Assembly: GCF_900114315.1 (NCBI RefSeq)
Contig: NZ_FOSQ01000007.1
Location: 1-64,000 of the forward strand
From: Falsiroseomonas stagni DSM 19981
GTDB taxonomy: Bacteria; Pseudomonadota; Alphaproteobacteria; Acetobacterales; Acetobacteraceae
Length of the DNA: 64,000 nucleotides
Direction of reading: 5' to 3'
The position numbers and the translations under genes are program-made. Shown here one piece after another: positions 25,125 through 34,899 of this stretch (within the stretch, counting starts at the first letter, position 1; every line of letters starts with the position of its first letter). A model generated the notes under the pieces. The model did not search any database. It was not told the DNA's origin and was given only the letters and a program-made list of their open reading frames with translations.

Positions 25125-26435
25125 ATGAGTGTTCGCGGATACATCGCCGCCATCCGCTTCGGCTACGGGCTCCGGCTGGGCGAGGCGCCGCCTGCCGACC
25201 CGGAGGCCTGGCTGGTCGGGCAGATCGACAACCCGGCGCCGCCGCCCCAGGGCCTGACAGTGGCCGAGGGCTTCGAGCTTGCCCTTGCCGACCGGGCCGC
25301 GCGGCGGGCCAACATGGAGGCGCCCCGGGCGCCCAATGGCCGCGCGGCGCTGGCCGAGGCCATCCGGGCCGACATGATCGCGCAGGCCCATCGCGCCCTG
25401 ACCACGAAGGAGGGCTACCGCGAAAGGCTGGTCGATTTCTGGATGAACCACTTCACGGTCAGCCGCCGCGTGGGCGCCATCCAGCCGATCATCGGCGCCT
25501 TCCAGCGCGATGCGATCCGCCCGCATGTCACCGGCCGCTTCGCCGACATGGTCGTCGCCGTGGCCCGCCACCCCGCGATGCTCGTCTACCTCGACAACCA
25601 GAACTCCACCGGGCCGGCCAGCCCGGTGGGCGAGCGCCGGCGGCGCGGGTTGAACGAGAACCTGGCGCGGGAGGTGCTGGAACTGCACACGGTCTCCCCC
25701 AGCGGCGGCTATACCCAGCGGGACGTGCAGGAATTCGCCCGCCTGCTGACGGGCTGGTCGGTCGAATCCCGCGTCCCGCCGGTCGGCTTCGCCTTCCGCC
25801 CCGCCACGCATGATCCCGGGGAGAAGGTCATCCTCGGCCGCCGCTTCGGGGACGGAGAGGCGGAGGGCGAGGCCGCGCTGCGGTTCCTGGCGGAGCATCC
25901 CGCCACCTGGCGCCACCTGGCGACGAAGCTCGCCCGGCATTTCGTGGCCGATGATCCGCCGGCGGAGGCGGTGCGGGCGCTGGAAGCCGTGCTGCGCGAC
26001 ACGCGGGGGGACCTCGGCGCCGTTGCCCGCGCGCTGGTGCGTCTGCCGCAGGCCTGGGACCGGCCGCTGGCGAAGATGAAGGCGCCGATGGACTACGTCA
26101 TCACCGCGGCCCGGGCGATCGGGCTGCCGGAGGAACGCGCCGACGTCATCCTCACGGGCCTCGCGGCGCTGGACCAGCCGCTCTGGACCGCGCCGCAGCC
26201 CAATGGCTGGCCGGACGGGCTGGCGCATTGGGCATCGCCGGAGGGTCTGATGCGCCGGGTGGACTGGTCCTACAACCTGGCCGGGCGCGTGCCGCGCGCC
26301 GATCCGCGGGCGGTGGCGGCGGCCGCGCTCGGGCCGCTGGGACGGGCGGAGACCGCGACCGCGGTGGGCCGCGCGGGTTCGGTGCGCGATGCCCTGACCC
26401 TGCTGCTCGGCAGCCCGGAGTTCATGCAGCGATGA
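25125..26435 (+). CDS. DUF1800 family protein
   Basis: A 436-residue protein of the DUF1800 family. Conserved parts are AAIRFGYGLRLGE at the N-terminus, RLVDFWMNHFTVS, LNENLAREVLELHTV followed by GYTQRDVQEFARLLTGW, and KLARHFVADDPP. Proteins of this family are almost always encoded with a DUF1501 partner, as here, and their biochemical role is not established. No signal peptide is evident. It overlaps the next gene by 4 bases (ATGA). Confidence 0.85.
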   Translation: MSVRGYIAAIRFGYGLRLGEAPPADPEAWLVGQIDNPAPPPQGLTVAEGFELALADRAARRANMEAPRAPNGRAALAEAIRADMIAQAHRALTTKEGYRERLVDFWMNHFTVSRRVGAIQPIIGAFQRDAIRPHVTGRFADMVVAVARHPAMLVYLDNQNSTGPASPVGERRRRGLNENLAREVLELHTVSPSGGYTQRDVQEFARLLTGWSVESRVPPVGFAFRPATHDPGEKVILGRRFGDGEAEGEAALRFLAEHPATWRHLATKLARHFVADDPPAEAVRALEAVLRDTRGDLGAVARALVRLPQAWDRPLAKMKAPMDYVITAARAIGLPEERADVILTGLAALDQPLWTAPQPNGWPDGLAHWASPEGLMRRVDWSYNLAGRVPRADPRAVAAAALGPLGRAETATAVGRAGSVRDALTLLLGSPEFMQR

Positions 26436-27631
26436 GCGACGCGAAGCACGCCTCCTTCCGCATCGGCCGCCGCGGCCTGCTGCTGGGCCTGGGCGCCACC
26501 TTCGCGCTGGGGCGGTCGCGGGTGGCCTTCGGCCAGGCGGCGGGGGACCGGCGGCTGGTCGTCATCATCCTGCGGGGCGCGCTGGATGGGCTCCATGCCG
26601 TGCAGCCCTATGGCGACCCAGGGGCGGCGGAGCTGCGCGGGGCGCTGATGCTGCCCGAACCCGGGCAGGAGGGCGGGCTGCTCGACCTCGGCGGCCAGTT
26701 CGGCCTGCATCCGGGCTTCGCCAACCTCCATGCGATGTACCGGGCCAATGAGGCGCTGGCCCTGCATGCCGTGGCGGGCCCCCATCGCAGCCGCAGCCAT
26801 TTCGAGGCGCAGGACCTGCTGGAGACCGGCGCCAGCCGGAGCATGACCAGCGGCTGGCTGAACCGCGCCCTGCAGGCCGTGCCGTCGGCGGGCCCGTCGC
26901 GCGCCGGCATCGCCATCGGCGCCGGCGTGCCGCTGCTGCTGCGCGGGCCGGTCCCCGTGGGCGCCTACGCCCCCCCGGGGCTCGACCGGCCTTCCGAGGA
27001 CCTGATGTACCGCCTCGCGGAGTTGCAGGGCGCCGATCCGCGCCTTGCCGCGCCCTTCGCGGAGGGGATGCGCGCCCGCGGCTTCGCCATGCAGACGCTG
27101 GGCGCGCCGAGCAATGACCCGGATCGCGGCAGCTTCCCGCGCCTGGCGGCGGCGGCGGGACGGCTGCTGTCGGAAAGCGGCGGGCCGCGCGTGGCCGCGC
27201 TGGAACTCGGGGGTTGGGACACCCATGCCAGCCAGGCCGGGCGCATCATGGGACCGCTGCGGTTGCTGGATGACGGGATCGGCCAGCTCAAGACCTCGCT
27301 CGGCGCGGCATGGGCGCGGACGGCGGTGCTGATCGTGACGGAGTTCGGTCGCACCGCCCGGGTGAACGGCAATCTCGGCACGGATCACGGCACCGGCGGC
27401 GTCGCCTTCCTGCTGGGCGGCGCGGTGGCCGGCGGCCGGGTTGTGGCGGATTGGCCAGGGCTGGCGCCCGGGCAGTTGTTCGAGAACCGGGACCTGCAGC
27501 CCACGCGCGACCTGCGGACGATCGCCAAGGGCCTGCTGCGGGACCATCTGCGGCTGCCGGAGGCCGCGGTGGCGCAGGCCTTCCCGGACAGCCGGGACGC
27601 CCCGCCCATGGCCGGGCTGATCAGGGCCTGA
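26432..27631 (+). CDS. DUF1501 family (sulfatase-like) Tat-exported protein
   Basis: A 399-residue protein with a Tat-type leader (FRIGRRGLLLGLGATFALG, cleaved after FGQA). The body shows the DUF1501 pattern: VVIILRGALDGLHAVQPYGD, HAVAGPHRSRSHFEAQDLLE, ALELGGWDTHASQ and VTEFGRTARVNGNLGTDHGTGG. The fold is related to alkaline phosphatase/sulfatase enzymes. Its substrate is unknown. Paired with the DUF1800 gene upstream. Confidence 0.87.
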   Translation: MSDAKHASFRIGRRGLLLGLGATFALGRSRVAFGQAAGDRRLVVIILRGALDGLHAVQPYGDPGAAELRGALMLPEPGQEGGLLDLGGQFGLHPGFANLHAMYRANEALALHAVAGPHRSRSHFEAQDLLETGASRSMTSGWLNRALQAVPSAGPSRAGIAIGAGVPLLLRGPVPVGAYAPPGLDRPSEDLMYRLAELQGADPRLAAPFAEGMRARGFAMQTLGAPSNDPDRGSFPRLAAAAGRLLSESGGPRVAALELGGWDTHASQAGRIMGPLRLLDDGIGQLKTSLGAAWARTAVLIVTEFGRTARVNGNLGTDHGTGGVAFLLGGAVAGGRVVADWPGLAPGQLFENRDLQPTRDLRTIAKGLLRDHLRLPEAAVAQAFPDSRDAPPMAGLIRA

Positions 27632-27699
27632 GCCGCCCGATACCGGGCAACCCGATCGGCGGCCCTGGCGTTCCCCCTGCACGACAAGGGAATGCCAGG

Positions 27700-28032
27700 A
27701 TGCCGGAACGCTTCGCCGTCTATCGCTATGAGATCGAGCGGCCGGGGGAGGCTGATGAGCCGCGCTATTCCCTCGCCCCCATGCAGGGGGTTGGCTATGC
27801 GGGGAATGACGAACCTTCCGACGCCCATCCCCGCGGGAATGAGGCAGCGGAGGCGACGCAATCCCACCCCGCCGGGCATGTGGAGGCGCCGGACGGGACG
27901 AGCATCGCCAGCTTCGAGCCGCCGACGCTGGAGATCCCGGGCCGTGGCCGCGTGGACCTCTCCGCCGTCATCGGGGTGACGGAGGGGGATGCGGCGGAAC
28001 TCGGCCCGCTGCTGCGCTGGCTGCCGGCGTGA
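27700..28032 (+). CDS. Small hypothetical protein
   Basis: A 110-residue acidic protein, not recognised. It begins MPERFAVYRYEIERP, has a low-complexity middle rich in Pro, Glu, His and Ala, and ends with a more ordered segment (LEIPGRGRVDLSAVIGV...LLRWLPA). No signal peptide or membrane helix is seen. A weak ribosome site (AAGGGAA) is present. It follows the DUF1501 gene by 68 bases and faces the phosphoesterase gene, leaving 3 bases between stops. Confidence 0.55.
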   Translation: MPERFAVYRYEIERPGEADEPRYSLAPMQGVGYAGNDEPSDAHPRGNEAAEATQSHPAGHVEAPDGTSIASFEPPTLEIPGRGRVDLSAVIGVTEGDAAELGPLLRWLPA

Positions 28033-28035
28033 CGG

Positions 28036-29031
28036 TCAGCAGCCCGGGCGGGCCATCCGGTCGTCTCGGCCGATGAAGGTGAAGGACCAGGGCTCGGCGG
28101 CCGAGGGATCGACCGCGACCATCACGGCACGGACATCCTGATCCCCCGGCACCATGATGCGGGTCAGGTTCGGGGCGGTGGCGATGGGCCGGTCATGCAG
28201 CCAGAAATGGCTGTCGCCATGCACCAGCAGCACGGGCCTGCCGAAGGCCGCGGCGTGGCGGGCCAAGGCCGAGCGGAAATCGGCATAGCCGCTGTCATAG
28301 CCGCGGCCGCAGCGCGCCACGTAGAACAGATCCGCCTGCACCATCACCACAACCGCCGGGGCGGCAGCGCGGGTGGCATCCGCGAAGGTCGCCTCCAGCC
28401 AGGCCAGGTTGGCGGCGTGCCGGGCCTCGTATTCCGCCAGCGCGCCGGGCGCCTGGGGGACCACGGGCGTGTCGCCGGGGATGCCGGGGCGGCCGTTGTT
28501 GCTGCCGGTGACGTGGAGGGTGGCGAAGACCACGGCGTTGCGGACCCAGCGGGCATTCTCCACCAGCGCGGGGTGGGCGGGGTCCACATCCGCCTGGCGC
28601 AGCAGCGGCATGGGGCGGCGGCCGAGGCTGCTGGCATCCCGGAAATAGCGGGCACGGAGGAAGGCCAGACGCTCCTGCGGCGCATACCGGCCGGCGAAAT
28701 CGCGCCAGCAATCCGTCCATTCATTGTCGCCTGGCGTATAGACCAGCGGGTGGTTCGCCAGGGTGAAGAAGGCGAAGGCGCGGAGCAGTTTCTCGTCCGT
28801 GCACAATTCGCTGCCGCCGATCGTGTCGCCGACATGGACGGTGAAGGCCGGGTTGGCGCGGTTCAGGTCCTGCATCAGGTCGGCGACGCGGGCTTCCTGT
28901 TCCACGCATTCCCGTGGTGCCCAGGGGCGGCAATAGGGCACGTCCCCGAAGGCGGCGAAGCTGAAGGGTTGCGCGGCGGCAGGGGCGACGGGGGCAAGGA
29001 GCAGGAGAAGCAGCGGCAGCAGGCGACGCAT
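28036..29031 (-). CDS. Secreted metallophosphoesterase-like protein
   Basis: A 331-residue protein with a classic signal peptide ([21 protein letters not shown]). The calcineurin-like metal motifs follow in order: [28 protein letters not shown] and [10 protein letters not shown]. These supply the Asp, Asn and His ligands of a dinuclear metal centre. It would act as a periplasmic or extracellular phosphoesterase on an unknown substrate. Start supported by GGAG on the minus strand. It diverges from queA. Confidence 0.8.
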   Translation of the reverse strand: MRRLLPLLLLLLAPVAPAAAQPFSFAAFGDVPYCRPWAPRECVEQEARVADLMQDLNRANPAFTVHVGDTIGGSELCTDEKLLRAFAFFTLANHPLVYTPGDNEWTDCWRDFAGRYAPQERLAFLRARYFRDASSLGRRPMPLLRQADVDPAHPALVENARWVRNAVVFATLHVTGSNNGRPGIPGDTPVVPQAPGALAEYEARHAANLAWLEATFADATRAAAPAVVVMVQADLFYVARCGRGYDSGYADFRSALARHAAAFGRPVLLVHGDSHFWLHDRPIATAPNLTRIMVPGDQDVRAVMVAVDPSAAEPWSFTFIGRDDRMARPGC

Positions 29032-29153
29032 CGGGGACTCCGCGGAAGGAACGGCCTGGCGCCCTTCTACCGCGCCGCCCGGCCCGCGTGCATGACGGAT
29101 CGGCGGCGTTCCGTGCTGGACAAGCCCGGGGGTCCGGGCCACATGCCGCGGCC

Positions 29154-30236
29154 ATGCCGGATGCCCCGCCCTTCCCCACGCCGCTGCGAACCGGGGATTT
29201 CGACTATGACCTGCCCGAACGCCTGATCGCCCAGGCGCCGGCCCGGCCACGCGATTCCGCCCGCCTGCTGGTGGTGGGCGATGGGCGGCTGGAGGATCGG
29301 GGCGTCCTCGACCTGCCGGCGATGCTCGACCCCGGCGATGTGCTGGTGGTGAACGACACCCGCGTGATCCCGGCCCGGCTGCATGGCCGCCGGGGCGAGG
29401 CCCGCGTCGAGATCATGCTGAACCGGGCGGAGGGCGGCGGGCTGTGGCACGCGCTGATCCGCAATGCCCGGCGGCTGCGGCCCGGCGATACCGTGGCGAT
29501 CGAGGGCGCGGAAGGCTGCGTGGCGCGGGTGGTGGAGCGCGACGGCGGCAGCGCGCTGCTCGATTTCGGGCCGGACCAGGCGGCGCTGGCAGCCGCGCTG
29601 GAACAGGCGGGCGAGGTTCCCCTGCCCCCCTACATCCACCGCGATGGCAAGCCGGGCGCGGAGGATGTGGCGGACTACCAGACCATCTTCGCGGAACGCC
29701 CCGGCGCCGTGGCCGCCCCCACCGCCAGCCTGCACTTCACCGACCAGCTCCTGGCGGCACTCGACGCGCGCGGCATCCGGCGCGCGACCGTGACGCTGCA
29801 TGTCGGCGCCGGCACCTTCCTGCCGGTGCGGGAGGATGACCCCCGCGCGCACCACATCCACCAGGAATGGTGCGACGTATCGCCGGAGGCCGCGGACACC
29901 ATCAACCAGGCCCGCGCCGAGGGCCGCCGGGTGGTGGCGGTGGGCACGACGGCGCTGCGCACGACCGAAAGCGCGGCGCGGGAGGATGGGACCGTCGCGC
30001 CCTTCCGGGGGCTGACGGACCTCTACATCCTGCCGGGCTACCGCTTCCGCGCCGTCGATGCTCTGGTGACGAATTTCCACCTGCCCAAATCCACGCTGCT
30101 CATGCTGGTCTCCGCCTTCGCCGGCACGCGGCGGATGCGCGCGGCCTATGCGCATGCGGTGGCGCAGGAATACCGCTTCTTCTCCTACGGGGACGGCAGC
30201 CTGCTGTTCCGCTGCGACCAGGATTCCCCCGCGTGA
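29154..30236 (+). CDS. queA: S-adenosylmethionine:tRNA ribosyltransferase-isomerase QueA
   Basis: A 360-residue enzyme that transfers and isomerises the ribosyl part of SAM onto preQ1 in tRNA, giving epoxyqueuosine. Recognisable segments are [25 protein letters not shown] near the N-terminus, [23 protein letters not shown] with [12 protein letters not shown], and [22 protein letters not shown] and [19 protein letters not shown]. Length is normal. It overlaps tgt by 4 bases (GTGA), so the two steps of queuosine insertion are cotranslated. Confidence 0.96.
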   Translation: MPDAPPFPTPLRTGDFDYDLPERLIAQAPARPRDSARLLVVGDGRLEDRGVLDLPAMLDPGDVLVVNDTRVIPARLHGRRGEARVEIMLNRAEGGGLWHALIRNARRLRPGDTVAIEGAEGCVARVVERDGGSALLDFGPDQAALAAALEQAGEVPLPPYIHRDGKPGAEDVADYQTIFAERPGAVAAPTASLHFTDQLLAALDARGIRRATVTLHVGAGTFLPVREDDPRAHHIHQEWCDVSPEAADTINQARAEGRRVVAVGTTALRTTESAAREDGTVAPFRGLTDLYILPGYRFRAVDALVTNFHLPKSTLLMLVSAFAGTRRMRAAYAHAVAQEYRFFSYGDGSLLFRCDQDSPA

Positions 30237-31420
30237 CCCTGCACTGGACCATGGCCGCCCGAGACGGCGCGGCCCGCGCCGGCACCCTGATGACGGCGCA
30301 TGGGGAGGTGCCGACACCGGTCTTCATGCCGGTCGGCACCGCCGGCACCGTCAAGGCCATGACGGCCGATGCGGTGCGCAGCACCGGCGCGCGGATGGTG
30401 CTGGGCAACACCTACCACCTGATGCTGCGCCCCGGCGCGGAACGCGTGGCGCGCCTCGGCGGGCTGCACAGGCTGATGGACTGGCACGGGCCGATCCTGA
30501 CGGATAGCGGCGGCTACCAGGTGATGTCGCTGGCGGGGCTCAGGAAGCTCGACGCCGATGGCGTGACCTTCCAGTCCCATATCGACGGGTCGAAGCACCG
30601 GATCACGCCGGAACGCAGCGTGGAGATCCAGCATCTGCTGGGCGCCGACGTCACCATGTGCTTCGACGAATGCACGCCCTACCCCGCCACGCATGAACAG
30701 GCCGCCGAGAGCATGCGCCTGTCCATGCGCTGGGCCGCGCGGTCCCGCGCAGCCTTCAAGCCGCGCCCCGGCCACGGCCTGTTCGGCATCGTGCAGGGCA
30801 GCACCTTCGAGGATCTGCGCAGCGAGAGCATCCAGGCCCTGACCGCGATCGGCTTCGAAGGCTATGCCATCGGCGGCCTGGCCGTCGGCGAGGGCCAGGC
30901 GGAGATGCTGCGGGTGCTGGACTTCACCACGCCGCAACTGCCGCAGGATGCGCCCCGCTACCTCATGGGCGTGGGCACGCCCTCGGATCTGATCGAATCC
31001 ATCCGTCGCGGCGTCGACATGTTCGACTGCGTGATCCCCACGCGATCCGGCCGCACCGGCCGCGCCTATACCAGCCGCGGCGTGCTCAACATGCGCAACG
31101 CGAAACACGCGGAAGACACCGGGCCGGTGGACCCCGACTGCGACTGCCCGGCCTGCCGCAACCACTCCCGCGCCTATATCCACCACCTCATCAAGGCCGA
31201 GGAGATGCTCGGCCCGATGCTGCTGACCTGGCACAACATCCAGTACTACCAGCGCCTGACCGCACGCCTGCGGGCGGCGATCCTGGCGGGGCGGTTCGAG
31301 GAAGAAGCGGCGGTGATCGAGGCGGGGTGGGGTGGCGCTGGTGAGGCTGGGGACGGGGCGCTGCCCCCTCCCCAGACCCCTTCCCCGCCAAGGGGCAGCG
31401 GCCCCTTGGATCCCATGTGA
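30233..31420 (+). CDS. tgt: tRNA-guanine transglycosylase
   Basis: A 395-residue Tgt that exchanges guanine 34 of GUN-anticodon tRNAs for preQ1. Active-site segments are [12 protein letters not shown] (general acid Asp), [14 protein letters not shown] (substrate-binding Gly-Gly), and [11 protein letters not shown] (nucleophilic Asp). Zinc ligands are [11 protein letters not shown] and the later His in IHHLIKAEE. The start is GTG overlapping queA. The last 30 or so residues (after EAGWGG) are low-complexity, Pro/Gly-rich and encoded by a double-hairpin repeat, an unusual C-terminal tail not expected in the family. Confidence 0.96.
   Translation: MTLHWTMAARDGAARAGTLMTAHGEVPTPVFMPVGTAGTVKAMTADAVRSTGARMVLGNTYHLMLRPGAERVARLGGLHRLMDWHGPILTDSGGYQVMSLAGLRKLDADGVTFQSHIDGSKHRITPERSVEIQHLLGADVTMCFDECTPYPATHEQAAESMRLSMRWAARSRAAFKPRPGHGLFGIVQGSTFEDLRSESIQALTAIGFEGYAIGGLAVGEGQAEMLRVLDFTTPQLPQDAPRYLMGVGTPSDLIESIRRGVDMFDCVIPTRSGRTGRAYTSRGVLNMRNAKHAEDTGPVDPDCDCPACRNHSRAYIHHLIKAEEMLGPMLLTWHNIQYYQRLTARLRAAILAGRFEEEAAVIEAGWGGAGEAGDGALPPPQTPSPPRGSGPLDPM
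31356..31410. repeat. double-hairpin repeat overlapping the 3-prime end of tgt
   Basis: First stem GGGGC (31356-31360) with GCCCC (31364-31368), loop GCT; second stem CCAAGGGG (31389-31396) with CCCCTTGG (31403-31410). Same two-stem plan as at 19970, here read in-frame as the tail of Tgt. Confidence 0.7.
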
Positions 31421-31507
31421 ATTGGAAGGCGGAGAGAGGGGCACGGCGCGCGTCCCCCATCCGAGCGTGCTCGGTGCCCCTCCCTCCGCCTTCCAAAACC
31501 TCGCGGT

Positions 31508-31566
31508 CCAGGGTCCCGCTGGACCCTGGCTGGGTGAGGTTCGGAGAGGGGCAGCGCCCCTCTCCG
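31508..31566. repeat. double-hairpin repeat, inverted copy
   Basis: Stem CCAGGGTCC (31508-31516) with GGACCCTGG (31521-31529), then an 11-bp stem 31542-31552 with 31556-31566 around AGC. The order of the two stems is reversed relative to the copy at 31356, so the 31421-31589 gap holds an inverted pair of elements. It may terminate the minus-strand gene that ends at 31590. Confidence 0.65.
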
Positions 31567-31589
31567 AGGGCCACCCGCACCCACCCCAC

Positions 31590-31982
31590 TCACGGCCTCC
31601 ATCCCCGCAACTCCCCGAACACCTGCGCCACCGTCGGCGGCAGGTCGGGCGGCGGGGTCGTGCCGGGCCAGCGGATGGTCGTGGTGCCCTGGCTGAGGGA
31701 GCAGGTCATGTTCCCCGGCGCGCCCCCGCCCATGCGGATGAAGCCGGCAGCGGCCAGGATGGCGTCCCAGCGGCGGAAGGCGGCTTCGTCCTCCCCCAGC
31801 GGGGTTGCCACTTCGGGGGCGGCGGCGGTTGTGCGGCTGAGGCGGAGGAGGCGCCCATCCGGCATGATGCGCGTGCCGTTGCCGCCGCCGGTCACGCCGC
31901 CGGCGCACCAGGCGGTGATCGGGGTCTGTGCCGCGGCGGGCGTCGCCAGGGCCAGGGCAGCCGCCACCAGGAATACGCGCAT
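31590..31982 (-). CDS. Small secreted hypothetical protein
   Basis: A 130-residue protein of unknown function with a clear signal peptide ([19 protein letters not shown]). Two Cys residues (CAGG near 26 and MTCSL near 93) could form a disulfide in the periplasm. No domain recognised. It is encoded opposite to the queuosine genes and shares the upstream region of queF. Confidence 0.6.
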   Translation of the reverse strand: MRVFLVAAALALATPAAAQTPITAWCAGGVTGGGNGTRIMPDGRLLRLSRTTAAAPEVATPLGEDEAAFRRWDAILAAAGFIRMGGGAPGNMTCSLSQGTTTIRWPGTTPPPDLPPTVAQVFGELRGWRP

Positions 31983-32086
31983 CCTCGCCCCTTCCTTCCG
32001 GCGCTGCTATAGGCGCCGCCTTCCAGGCTAGTGGATTCCAGGCGGTGACGGGACCTTCGATTTCGACGGATACGAGCGGGCTGACC

Positions 32087-32521
32087 ATGCTCGGCCAGCA
32101 GACGGCGCAGCCCGCGACGCCGGAGGCGGCGGTGCTGGAGCGCGTGCCGAACCCGCATCCGGGGCAGCGCTATTGCGTGCGCTTCACGGCGCCGGAGTTC
32201 ACCTCGCTCTGCCCCATGACGGGCCAGCCGGATTTCGCGCATCTCGTCATCGACTATGTGCCGCGGGATTGGCTGGTGGAGAGCAAGTCCCTGAAGCTCT
32301 ACCTGACCGCCTTCCGCAACCACGGCGCCTTCCACGAGGCCTGCACGGTCGGCATCGCGCGGCGCCTGGTGGAGGAGCTGGACCCGGAGTGGCTGCGCAT
32401 CGGCGGCTACTGGTATCCGCGGGGCGGCATCCCGATCGACGTGTTCTACGCCACGGGGGAGCCGCCGGCGGGCGTCTGGGTGCCGCCGCAGGACGTGCCG
32501 GGGTATCGTGGGCGGGGCTGA
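32087..32521 (+). CDS. queF: NADPH-dependent 7-cyano-7-deazaguanine reductase QueF
   Basis: A 144-residue type I QueF that reduces preQ0 to preQ1. It contains [16 protein letters not shown] with the Cys that forms the thioimide intermediate, the family motif ESKSLKLYL (Glu for substrate binding), FRNHGAFHE and a C-terminal GGIPIDVF. Length is right for the short unimodular form. Start placed at MLGQQTAQP, 104 bases from the divergent secreted protein gene. The end overlaps queG by 14 bases. Confidence 0.93.
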   Translation: MLGQQTAQPATPEAAVLERVPNPHPGQRYCVRFTAPEFTSLCPMTGQPDFAHLVIDYVPRDWLVESKSLKLYLTAFRNHGAFHEACTVGIARRLVEELDPEWLRIGGYWYPRGGIPIDVFYATGEPPAGVWVPPQDVPGYRGRG

Positions 32522-33548
32522 GGCCCGGGACGCGATACGGGCCCGCGCGCTGGCGCTGGGCTTCGATGCGGTGGGCTTCGCGCGCGCCGCACTGGCCGCG
32601 GAGGCGCGGGAACGACTGGGTGCCTTCCTGGCCGCGGGACACCATGGATCGATGGGCTGGATGGAGGCTCGCGCCGACCAGCGCGCGGACCCGAAGGCGC
32701 TGTGGCCGGAAGCGGTGAGCGTGATCTCGCTCGGCCTGAACTACGGGCCGGACCGGGACCCGATGGAAAGCCTGGGCTGGCGGGACCGAGGGACGATCAG
32801 CGTCTACGCCCGCAACCGGGACTATCATGACCTGGTGAAAGGGCGGCTGAAGCAGCTGGGCGGCTGGATCGCGGGGCGGTTCAAGGGCAGCGGGATCAAG
32901 GTCTTCGTCGATACCGCGCCGGTGATGGAAAAGCCGCTGGCGCAGCAGGCGGGGATCGGGTGGCAGGGCAAGCATACCAACCTCGTCTCCCGCGATTTCG
33001 GGTCCTGGCTGTTCCTGGGCGAGGTGTTCACCACGCTCGACCTGGTGCCGGATGAGGCGGAGCGCGACCATTGCGGACGCTGCGATGCCTGCCTGCGCGC
33101 CTGCCCGACGGAGGCCTTCCCGGCGCCCTACCGGCTGGATGCCAGGCGCTGCATCTCCTACCTGACCATCGAGCATCACGGCCCGATCCCGGCTGAACTG
33201 CGCGCGAGGATGGGCAACCGCATCTATGGCTGCGATGACTGCCTGGCGGTCTGCCCCTGGAACAAATTCGCCCGGGCGCATGAGGAGCCGGCCTTCGCGC
33301 CGCGCGCGGCCCTGACGGCGCCTCGGCTGGCGGAACTGGCCGCGCTGGATGATGCGGGGTTTCGCGCGCTGTTCAGCGCCAGCCCCATCAAGCGCATCGG
33401 CCGCAACCGCTTCGTGCGGAACGTGCTGGTGGCCATCGGCAACAGCGGCGATCCGGCGCTGCGCGCCACGGCGCAGGGCCTGTGCGATGATGCGGATGAG
33501 AGCGTCGCGGAATGTGCGCGATGGGCAAGCGAGAGGTTGCTTGGATGA
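32508..33548 (+). CDS. queG: Epoxyqueuosine reductase QueG
   Basis: A 346-residue cobalamin- and Fe-S-dependent enzyme for the last step of queuosine formation in tRNA. The B12/catalytic half shows [20 protein letters not shown] and [19 protein letters not shown]. The two ferredoxin-like clusters are [16 protein letters not shown] and [11 protein letters not shown], with [12 protein letters not shown] between them. A HEAT-like C-terminus recognises tRNA. Start is GTG inside queF; it overlaps queC by ATGA. Confidence 0.95.
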   Translation: MGGAEARDAIRARALALGFDAVGFARAALAAEARERLGAFLAAGHHGSMGWMEARADQRADPKALWPEAVSVISLGLNYGPDRDPMESLGWRDRGTISVYARNRDYHDLVKGRLKQLGGWIAGRFKGSGIKVFVDTAPVMEKPLAQQAGIGWQGKHTNLVSRDFGSWLFLGEVFTTLDLVPDEAERDHCGRCDACLRACPTEAFPAPYRLDARRCISYLTIEHHGPIPAELRARMGNRIYGCDDCLAVCPWNKFARAHEEPAFAPRAALTAPRLAELAALDDAGFRALFSASPIKRIGRNRFVRNVLVAIGNSGDPALRATAQGLCDDADESVAECARWASERLLG

Positions 33549-34357
33549 TCCCTTCTGTTGCTGGAGCCGCTTCGCGCCCGCCAGCGGCGGGCGAGGCCGC
33601 GAATGCGGCCCGCCGGCAGTCCGGCGAGCCAAGCGCGCGGAGCGCGCGCCCGGCGATTGAGGGCGAGCGGAGCGACAAGGCGCTGGTGCTGTTCTCCGGC
33701 GGGCAGGACAGCGCGACCTGCCTGGCCTGGGCACTGGACCGCTATGCCGCGGTGGAGACGCTGGGCTTCGACTACGGCCAGCGGCATGTGGTGGAACTGG
33801 AAACGCGCGCCGCCTTCCGCGCGCATGTCGCGGCGCATCCCGTCTGGGGCGGCCGGCTCGGCGCGGATCATATCATCAAGATCGATGCCCTGGGCGCGAT
33901 CAGCGAGACCTCGCTGACCCGCGATGTGGCGATCGAGATGGAGACCGGCGGGCTGCCCAACACCTTCGTGCCCGGGCGGAACCTGATCTTCCTGACCTTC
34001 GCCGCGGCGCTCGCCTTCCGGCGCGGGCTGAAGCACATCGTCACCGGCGTCTGCGAGACCGACTATTCCGGCTATCCCGACTGCCGGGACGACACGATCA
34101 AGGCGCTGCAGGTGGCGCTGAACCTCGGCATGGAGAAGCGTTTCGTCCTGCACACGCCGCTGATGTGGCGGGACAAGGCGGCAACCTGGCAGCTGGCGCA
34201 GGAGCTTGGCGGGGATGGGTTGGTGGAGGCGATCCGGACCATCACCCATTCCTGCTACCTCGGCGATCGCACGCCGCATGAATGGGGCGCGGGCTGCGGG
34301 CATTGCCCGGCCTGTGACCTGCGGGAACGCGGCTGGCGGAAGTGGAAGGCGGCATGA
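33545..34357 (+). CDS. queC: 7-cyano-7-deazaguanine synthase QueC with repeat-encoded N-terminal extension
   Basis: A 270-residue ATP-dependent enzyme that converts 7-carboxy-7-deazaguanine to preQ0. The PP-loop is [16 protein letters not shown], the substrate region [15 protein letters not shown], and the zinc site SCYLG with [14 protein letters not shown]. About 45 residues precede the PP-loop, whereas QueC proteins usually begin a few residues before it. This extension comes from a palindromic repeat (33575-33664). No ATG, GTG or TTG lies in-frame between the repeat and the PP-loop, so the repeat must be translated. Starts in the ATGA overlap with queG. Confidence 0.93.
   Translation: MIPSVAGAASRPPAAGEAANAARRQSGEPSARSARPAIEGERSDKALVLFSGGQDSATCLAWALDRYAAVETLGFDYGQRHVVELETRAAFRAHVAAHPVWGGRLGADHIIKIDALGAISETSLTRDVAIEMETGGLPNTFVPGRNLIFLTFAAALAFRRGLKHIVTGVCETDYSGYPDCRDDTIKALQVALNLGMEKRFVLHTPLMWRDKAATWQLAQELGGDGLVEAIRTITHSCYLGDRTPHEWGAGCGHCPACDLRERGWRKWKAA
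33575..33664 (+). repeat. palindrome-rich interspersed element, copy 1 (inside queC)
   Basis: About 90 bases rich in short palindromes (GCGCGCGG/AGCGCGCG type), ending GGCGATTGAGGGC. It aligns along its length with 35575-35667 and with the reverse complement of 58849-58942. The shared core is GCGA(A)GCCAAGC-CGCGGAGCG. It adds about 30 in-frame residues to QueC. Confidence 0.7.
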
Positions 34358-34899
34358 CCCCGCGGGCGGAGGGCTTCGTCTTCCTCGCGGGGTTCGGGCT
34401 GTGCATCCCGGCGGCCAATTGGCTGATCGGGCATGCAGGCACGATGTGCATCCCGGGCGGGCCCTGCCTGGTGCCGGTCGCGCCAGGGGTCATGGCGCCG
34501 TCGGGCGTGCTGATGATCGGCTTGGCGCTGGTGCTGCGGGATCTGGTGCAGCGCCGGCTCGGGCTGGGATGGGCGTTCGGGGCGGTGCTGGCCGGCGCCG
34601 CGCTCTCCGCCCTGCTGGCGCCGCCGGCGCTGGTGGTGGCCTCCGCGCTGGCCTTCCTGCTCTCGGAACTCGTGGACCTCGCGGTCTATACGCCCTTGCA
34701 ACGGCGGGGCCTGGTGCTGGCCGTGGCGGCGAGTGGCGCGGTGGGCCTGGTGGTGGATAGCGCTGTGTTTCTGTGGCTGGCCTTCGGCAGCCTGGACTTC
34801 ATGGCCGGGCAGGTTCTGGGCAAGGCGTGGATGGTGCTGGCGGCGCTGCCCATCCTGCAGGTGATGCGCAGGCGCGATGCGGCGCGGGGGATTGCATGA
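34354..34899 (+). CDS. VUT/YhhQ family queuosine precursor transporter
   Basis: A 181-residue membrane protein with about five hydrophobic segments, of the vitamin uptake transporter/YhhQ (QPTR) family that imports queuosine precursors. Key parts are [33 protein letters not shown] and [17 protein letters not shown]. Its position inside the queuosine operon (ATGA overlap with queC) supports this role over a purely structural guess. Import would complement the reductase QueF and QueC steps when precursors are available outside. Confidence 0.8.
   Translation: MTPRAEGFVFLAGFGLCIPAANWLIGHAGTMCIPGGPCLVPVAPGVMAPSGVLMIGLALVLRDLVQRRLGLGWAFGAVLAGAALSALLAPPALVVASALAFLLSELVDLAVYTPLQRRGLVLAVAASGAVGLVVDSAVFLWLAFGSLDFMAGQVLGKAWMVLAALPILQVMRRRDAARGIA

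Noticed and set aside
31128-31166. Possible overlap of a metal-binding mini-protein with the Cys cluster in tgt
   Set aside because: The Cys residues are the normal zinc ligands of Tgt.
31983-32086. preQ1 riboswitch upstream of queF
   Set aside because: No preQ1 aptamer-like stem with an A-rich tail was seen here, before queA, or elsewhere in the queuosine region.
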